Positions 7,424-12,141 of a DNA stretch of 12,141 nt are shown in pieces. The notes beneath the pieces were generated by a model. That model was not told the origin of the DNA and ran no database searches. It saw nothing but the letters and a program-made list of their open reading frames with translations. The stretch is from contig VXIS01000605.1 of NCBI GenBank assembly GCA_008704415.1, forward strand, positions 1 to 12,141, in the 5' to 3' direction. The position numbers and the translations under genes were made by a program. Within the stretch, counting starts at the first letter, position 1; every line of letters starts with the position of its first letter. Origin of the DNA: Sphaerosporella brunnea (Eukaryota > Ascomycota > Pezizomycetes > Pezizales > Pyronemataceae).

Positions 7424-8486
7424 CATACGCATGGTCCACGAAGGCTGCGGACTGCGGGAAGAGACAGGGAATAGAGACGAGCGAGACAACGCCGGGAAGT
7501 GTTGATCTCGGCGGGAACCCGCTTTCCCAGGATACACCCACAAAACCCGACAGGCAAGAATCGAAAGAAAGAAGACAAAAAAAAAAAAGGAAAAAAACCC
7601 CACACCCACAAATTGTGTGGGCGGATAGCGGGGCTGGCTGACGCTGATGCTACTTGTCTGAGGCGAGAGGTAGCGTGCGTGCGCCTGTGCGTGAGAAATG
7701 CTTGGTTCTTAGCGGTAGTGTGTGCGGTTAAGTGTGATGATGATGGTGTGAAAGGCACGCCGTATGCGGGTGGGTGCCTGTGATGAGGGTGGGAGGCGAG
7801 AGAAGTGTTCCTCCGGAGTTTCGATTCACGTTTGACCCGTCCGCTGTAACCAAACCGTCGGGACGAATTGGAACGGCCTATTATCTCTCAAGGAAGAAAA
7901 CACCACCTCGCGTGTGCTACTGCGAGCACTGGACAACGTGCAGCCGCTTCCGAAATTTCGTGTGAGGGCGACCCCAGAGGATGGGAAGAAAAAAAAATGT
8001 TTGGCGATTTCAGAAACGGTGAAAGGCCCCGAAGCCAAAAAAGAAGCCCAAACTGGATAGAGGGGGGAAAAAGGACCAGAAAAAAAATTAAAAAACCCTG
8101 ATTATTCAGAAGAATGCCAAACCAGGGGCCGAGTCGTGGAAACGACGGCGTGGGCGGTTCGGCGGGCGATGGCAGTTGTGGAATTCCGTGTGCACTCCCG
8201 TCAAGTGTTTTTTATGATTGGTGCACTGGCTAGAGACGGCCAGATCCTCCGCCTAGACGAAAGGGAGGGAACGGACGGGGCGGAAAGACGGGCGTCGACG
8301 GAAAGAGCGACGCTTTGGTGCGGAAATGGTGCGGGAGTCAAGACAACAACGGGCCGCGAACGACGACGACGACGACGAAGACACCAACCTCAACCAACAC
8401 AGCAAGGCTCCGCAAGTGCTGCCTGGAGACGACGACGGCAAGACCGCCAAGATACGCGGGCAAGGCTTCCTCACAAGTGAAAAATA

Positions 8487-8491
<5 letters not shown>

Positions 8492-8520
<29 letters not shown>
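8492..8520. repeat. A29 homopolymer tract
   Basis: An uninterrupted run of 29 A, preceded by an A-rich AAATAAAATT context. No flanking direct repeat was found. Confidence 0.95.
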
Positions 8521-8523
<3 letters not shown>

Positions 8524-8562
8524 GCGCGGCGTGGCAACACACCGCGTGGAGGACAAGGTGAA

Positions 8563-8604
8563 GCAGGCAGGCAGGCAGGCAGGCAGGCAGTGTGTGTGTG
8601 TGTG
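8563..8604. repeat. (GCAG)7 followed by (TG)7 compound microsatellite
   Basis: Seven uninterrupted GCAG units (8563-8590) run directly into seven TG units (8591-8604), followed by more TG-rich sequence to about 8630. Confidence 0.95.
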
Positions 8605-9304
8605 ATGCGTGTGTGTGGTGTGTGAGTGTGAACACTCGGGTACCGGACAACACGAAGAGAGAAGAGGAGAGGGGAGATCCGAAGGAGGCTTCCTTCAAAA
8701 CTCTCCCCAAACGGGGGTGGAGGGGGGGGGGGGGAGATCGTTGGCGTGCTGGTTGGCGGAGCGGGGCGCTGATGGATCCGACGGATGATGGAGGAGCGAA
8801 GTGTGGTTGTGTGACGGCGGGATGGGTTGACTGCGGTGGGATTGCTAAGGGGGTACTGTAGGAGAGAGGCGCAAAACAAGACACGATCGCAGCTGGCAAT
8901 CCCGGGCAAGAGCGAGGCAAGCGTGGAGCCCCACCAAAAGTAGTGGTCGACGATGATGATATGTTCCGGCGATGTACTCTACCTACCGGAGGGGAGAGGT
9001 TCCTGGGGACCGGGGCGAAGAAATAAAAAAGCCAGCGAAGGCCGCTGTTCAATGTGCACGGTCTCCCCAATCAGGTCCCGAGCTGGTCCCAGCAAAAGCG
9101 AATTGGCGGAGGGGTCCCTGGTTATCGTGAGGCCAGCAAGCAACCAGCCCGCACGGAGCACCCGTGTCCTAACTGCCACCCTCAACCACGAGGCGTAGAA
9201 TACTAGCAACAGCGGAGACGTAAAATGACGATGTGATGTGACAGCAACCAGTGGCCGTGGCCGTGGCCGTGGCCCTAGCCTTGTCCTCCTCCTTCTCATC
9301 CTCT

Positions 9305-9334
9305 CCGCCGCCGCCTCCGCCTCCTCCTCCCCTC
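9305..9334. repeat. CCG/CCT trinucleotide tract
   Basis: A CCG/CCT tract that gives a run of prolines in one plus-strand frame. No supportable gene contains it. Confidence 0.8.
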
Positions 9335-9408
9335 CCAAAGCGGAACGCGAGATTGTGGGCAAGGACGGCTGGAAGCAGCAGCAACAGCACGGCAGTGGGA
9401 CGAGCACA

Positions 9409-9448
9409 GGACGACGACGATGATGATTATGATGATAATAATGATGAC
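9409..9448. repeat. GAC/GAT trinucleotide tract
   Basis: GAC units followed by GAT, TAT and AAT variants. It encodes an Asp-rich run in one frame. GTGAGT, a consensus splice donor, follows at 9455, but no upstream ATG opens a convincing exon. Confidence 0.8.
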
Positions 9449-10690
9449 CCTCCGGTGAGTGAACAGCAGAGACAAGCACAGACAGCTGTTGGGCGGTGGT
9501 TGGTGTTGGGGGGGTTTGCATTCGCGAGGGCTCCTTGAGCCGCTGTTTACCCTGACCCGCCTCCCCCGTACATGGCCGAGATCCCAGCAGCAGCCTCTCG
9601 GAAAGCGCCTTCTCGCGTAGTTGATGATGAGCCGTCTGGGATCAGGATTCGGGTTTTCATAAACGTTCCACGCAACCCCCCTCTCAGATCACAACGATTG
9701 GCGCAAGGTACTACACTTGCAACGGGACACGGACACGCAACAACTCAGCGGAGACAAGCAGACAGCTGATCTGACAGGATCCAAACTACACGCGGCACGG
9801 GTACGGGTACAGTGTGCTCGTGGCGGCCTGTGCAGTTGCGCCGCTCTCGCGCTTCCGGGATCAATTGTGACGAGTTGACCGCGCGTATCGACCGCGATCG
9901 CCAACAATCAATCAGATTGTTTGCAACTGCCCGGGTTCTATTGGGTGCACCAAACCGCAGCGTGACCAAAAACCGCAGCCTAACCTATCGGATGCTTCGG
10001 GTGCACAAATCTGGGGAAAGCAAGACGGCAAGGAAATAATAGGAAGCACAGAAAGGCAGAACGAACGAAAGAGAAAATAAAAAAATAAAAATAAAAAAAA
10101 TGAGAGAGTGGTGTGGGATAAATACTCGGAGTCTCTAGGGGGGGGGGTTCTTGAGTGTGGCTTCGAAAGATTTTGATTTTGATGTGCGAGTGCGTATCGG
10201 TGTAGAACCGCAGATTCGGGAAGGGGATGACACAAAGAAAAAAAGAAAAAAAAAAAAGTGATGTCACCAGAGTGCCGGGAACCGTCCTCCTCTTCCTGGA
10301 TGTCAAAAAGGGAAGGGATCACAGGGACAATCGGGAAACGATCCACATTTTGGACCCTTTCCTTTTTTTTTTTTTTCTTGATTCTTCTCCACATGGAATT
10401 TTCTCCCGCATCGCCCCCCGTGGGGTTCTAACTGCTTCCGGGGGGCATTTCGTCGCCGGTCAGGCTGCTCGTTTCGAACCGCAGCCTTAAATTCTAAATT
10501 CGCTTGGTCATAGGGGGGGGGGGAATCTGCAGCAATCCTGACGACCCGCGCGCACCTCCAAAAAAATAAATAAATGATGCATCGGGCCTTCAGCGAGGTA
10601 CATACATGGATGTACCAGAAATGATATCCTCGGTATCGGACAGCGTCGGCGATACGGTATACGGGGGAAGGCAAAAATTGTGGTTATGGC

Positions 10691-10720
10691 TGATGATGAT
10701 GATGATGATGATGACGATGA
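10691..10720. repeat. TGA/GAT trinucleotide microsatellite
   Basis: Seven or more tandem GAT units with one GAC interruption. Confidence 0.9.
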
Positions 10721-10812
10721 TATCGATGGGGGGCCAAACCCAAAATATTTCGAATGGGACGGGGTCGCACCGTTTGCCATGGTTTCTGGTATGATATCAC
10801 AGAAAAAGAAAG

Positions 10813-10831
10813 AAAAAAAAAAAAAAAAAAA
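10813..10831. repeat. A19 homopolymer tract
   Basis: An uninterrupted run of 19 A at the end of a longer A/G-rich stretch that begins near 10801. Confidence 0.95.
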
Positions 10832-11011
10832 CGCAACGCAAGCAAGCAAACATGTATCCACAAGGCTCCCCAATCAGCTCCAGCTCCACCATCGCCAATT
10901 GAGCGGGCGGCCCGCCCCGAAGAACCCCAACGCGCAACGCTCGACAATCCCCACCCCCCCTTGGCGTCATCATTGATCATGATTGATTGATGCTCAGCCT
11001 CCACCATCCAA

Positions 11012-11120
11012 CCCCCCCCCCCCCCGCGGAAGACTCAGATGCAACAACCTTCTTGTTCCATCCCTTACTGCATCGTATAATTCGTCCCATCTTTTTTTGT
11101 TCTACCCCCCCCCCCCCCCC
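11012..11120. repeat. two C runs (C14 and C16)
   Basis: C14 at 11012-11025 and C16 at 11105-11120, about 80 bp apart. C runs this long are hard to sequence accurately, so their lengths should be treated as approximate. Confidence 0.9.
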
Positions 11121-11434
11121 AACATCTATCTTGCCTCCTAGCTGGCCTGACTTTCCGCTCCCGGCAATCTATGCCCGTCGAACCGGCCAGTCTCAGGTTT
11201 GTGTGCGTGTGTGTGTGTGTGTCGGGCCTCCCGAGACTTTTGTGAGTCAAAGGAAGCTCGGGTCGCCGTGCAACAAACCTCGTGCATCACGTCTACTCAC
11301 TCAGTGTGGGCCCCACGTCCTCCACCATCTCACCGAAGTGACGGAACAAGTCTGGTGACCACCACCGCCGTGCAACCATCACCACCACCGTAGAATATAC
11401 ATAGTATGTACTTGGTAGTTACTCGTACAATTGT

Positions 11435-11757
11435 TTTATTTTTCAACGTCGCAAAGTAGATGCGTATCACGATCAAAAGATATGCAAACAAGTATGTTGG
11501 CGACCTTCAAAAACACTTGCCCCCCGTGTCCAAGAGAGCGCAAAAGAAATGAATCCCAGGCGAAGGAGAAGAAAAACGCACGAGTACTAATGCCATGCCA
11601 AAAAGAAAAAACACACACAAAAACGCCATGATAGCAAAGAACACAACCCACTCAGTGATTGCCTCTGGTAAGGGGCTCTCCCGCCAGCCAGCCACAGCGA
11701 CAAACCCGACCCAGAAAGAAAAGACCGATAAGAGAAAAAACCATGACCAAAAACTTT
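11435..11757 (-). terminator. probable ISU1 3' UTR with AATAAA signal
   Basis: Read on the minus strand, this follows the ISU1 stop codon and contains AATAAA (plus-strand TTTATT at 11435-11440) about 320 bases past the stop. No convincing gene lies in it. The poly(A) signal is a consensus match only; cleavage may occur earlier, since fungal signals are degenerate. Confidence 0.4.
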
Positions 11758-12141
11758 TCAAGGCAAACATTTCAATTCAATGAAAGGGAAAACAGCGTTA
11801 TAGGAGTTATTGTCATTGTTTTGAAATACGTCTACAATGCCTCTCCCATAGTCTGCTTGACCCCGCTTGGTCTTGTTCTGGTAGTCGCGAATCGCGCTCT
11901 TGATGGCGTCCTCGGCGAGCATAGAGCAATGCAGCTTGACAGGAGGGAGACACAGCTCCTTGGCGATCTCGGTGTTCTTGATCCTGCTGGCGTCCTCGAG
12001 ACTCATTCCGCGAACCAACTCGGTCAAGTAGGACGAGGACGCGATAGCGCTACCGCATCCGAACGTCTTGAACTTCACGTCCGAGATCGTGTTGGTCGCG
12101 CTGTCGACGCGGATCTGGAGTTTTCCATTATCAACCGATCG
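11758..12141 (-). CDS. ISU1: ISU1, mitochondrial Fe-S cluster assembly scaffold (C-terminal part, cut by window edge)
   Basis: This encodes the C-terminal part of an IscU/Isu1 scaffold. In the mitochondrial matrix Isu1 receives sulfur from the Nfs1-Isd11 desulfurase and assembles a [2Fe-2S] cluster, which Ssq1/Jac1 help hand on. Visible marks are KFKTFGCGSAIASSSYLTEL with the second ligand Cys, KNTEIAKEL, the Hsp70-binding LPPVK motif, and KLHCSMLAEDAIK with the third ligand Cys. The first ligand Cys (in ACGDVM) is not readable in frame. The open frame reaches the window edge, but its first codons (RSVDNG, before KLQIRVD) do not match the family. Either an intron ends at CAG (12117-12115), leaving a coding exon 11758-12114, or the terminal bases carry small indels. 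After SAIRDY the protein has about 37 extra residues ending in IELKCLP, a tail I cannot match, so a missed 3' intron is possible. Transit peptide and N-terminus lie outside the window. Confidence 0.93.
   Translation of the reverse strand, partial: RSVDNGKLQIRVDSATNTISDVKFKTFGCGSAIASSSYLTELVRGMSLEDASRIKNTEIAKELCLPPVKLHCSMLAEDAIKSAIRDYQNKTKRGQADYGRGIVDVFQNNDNNSYNAVFPFIELKCLP

Larger units (their letters stand above)
7424..11434. other. about 4-kb gene-free region with dense simple repeats
   Basis: I see no gene here. The largest frames are 7090-7758 (-), 8136-8480 (+), 8471-9070 (-), 8979-9521 (-), 9251-9538 (+) and 9912-10394 (-). They are dominated by Ser/Thr/Pro/Arg/His runs or homopolymer-encoded Phe/Lys, and those checked at 7758, 9238 and 9251 begin with GTG rather than ATG. 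No domain or conserved motif was recognised. The stretch holds an A29 run, GCAG and TGTG repeats, GAC/GAT repeats, C runs and an A19 run. It may include upstream regulatory DNA for the minus-strand regulator, or a non-coding transcript. Confidence 0.55.

Noticed and set aside
7090..7758. 222-codon minus-strand open frame, Ser/Thr/Pro-rich
   Set aside because: It opens at a GTG rather than an ATG, and a large part is the translated CCA repeat. It overlaps the probable promoter and leader of the regulator.
8136..8480. 114-codon plus-strand Arg-rich frame
   Set aside because: The Arg runs come from a CGA trinucleotide repeat; no motif or family resemblance.
8563..8590. tandem GCAG array considered as a CRISPR or satellite array
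   Set aside because: The unit is four bases with no spacers; it is an ordinary microsatellite.
8979..9521. 180-codon minus-strand and overlapping plus-strand (9251-9538) frames
   Set aside because: Both are made of simple-repeat translations (Arg/Glu/Gly or Pro/Ser/Asp), and the plus-strand frame opens at GTG. A consensus donor GTGAGT at 9455 tempted an exon call, but the only nearby ATGs (9225, 9231) run straight into TGA.
10460..10482. B-box-like GGTTCGAAAC on the minus strand
   Set aside because: The flanking bases do not form a 5-bp T stem around a 7-base loop, and no acceptor stem or A box is found. Not a tRNA gene.

Overview
The window looks like a gene-poor piece of nuclear DNA from a filamentous ascomycete, probably Pezizomycotina and possibly Sordariomycetes; the class is a guess. 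The evidence is short introns with fungal GT...CTAAC...AG architecture, a fungal-only Zn2Cys6 binuclear cluster regulator, and a mitochondrial-type Fe-S scaffold protein (Isu1) at the right edge. Nothing prokaryotic, viral or CRISPR-like was seen, and no tRNA, rRNA or transposase gene could be supported.

Layout. 1-2957: non-coding, low-complexity DNA with homopolymer runs of up to 36 bases, microsatellites and two perfect 20-bp palindromes. 2958-3439 (+): a two-exon gene for a 138-residue single-pass membrane protein that I cannot assign to a family. 3440-5868: a convergent intergenic region with polyadenylation-type signals, a long GA tract and an 11-bp hairpin. 5869-6948 (-): a two-exon gene for a compact 322-residue Zn2Cys6 transcription factor whose cluster is assembled across a 111-bp intron. 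6949-11757: nearly 5 kb with no gene I can support. Its first 475 bases hold no ATG on the regulator's sense strand and are pyrimidine-rich on it, which fits a long leader; the rest is microsatellites and homopolymers. 11758-12141 (-): the C-terminal part of ISU1, cut by the window edge.

The three genes have no evident joint pathway. Isu1 is the mitochondrial scaffold for [2Fe-2S] assembly, the Zn2Cys6 protein is a nuclear regulator of unknown targets, and the membrane protein is uncharacterised. The membrane-protein gene and the regulator are convergent; the regulator and ISU1 lie in tandem on the minus strand. Long open frames elsewhere begin at non-ATG codons or encode homopolymeric or simple-repeat peptides, and are best read as by-products of low-complexity DNA. 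The best candidate for something undescribed is the spliced membrane protein; the most unusual DNA feature is the density of long A/T tracts and long perfect palindromes in the left third.
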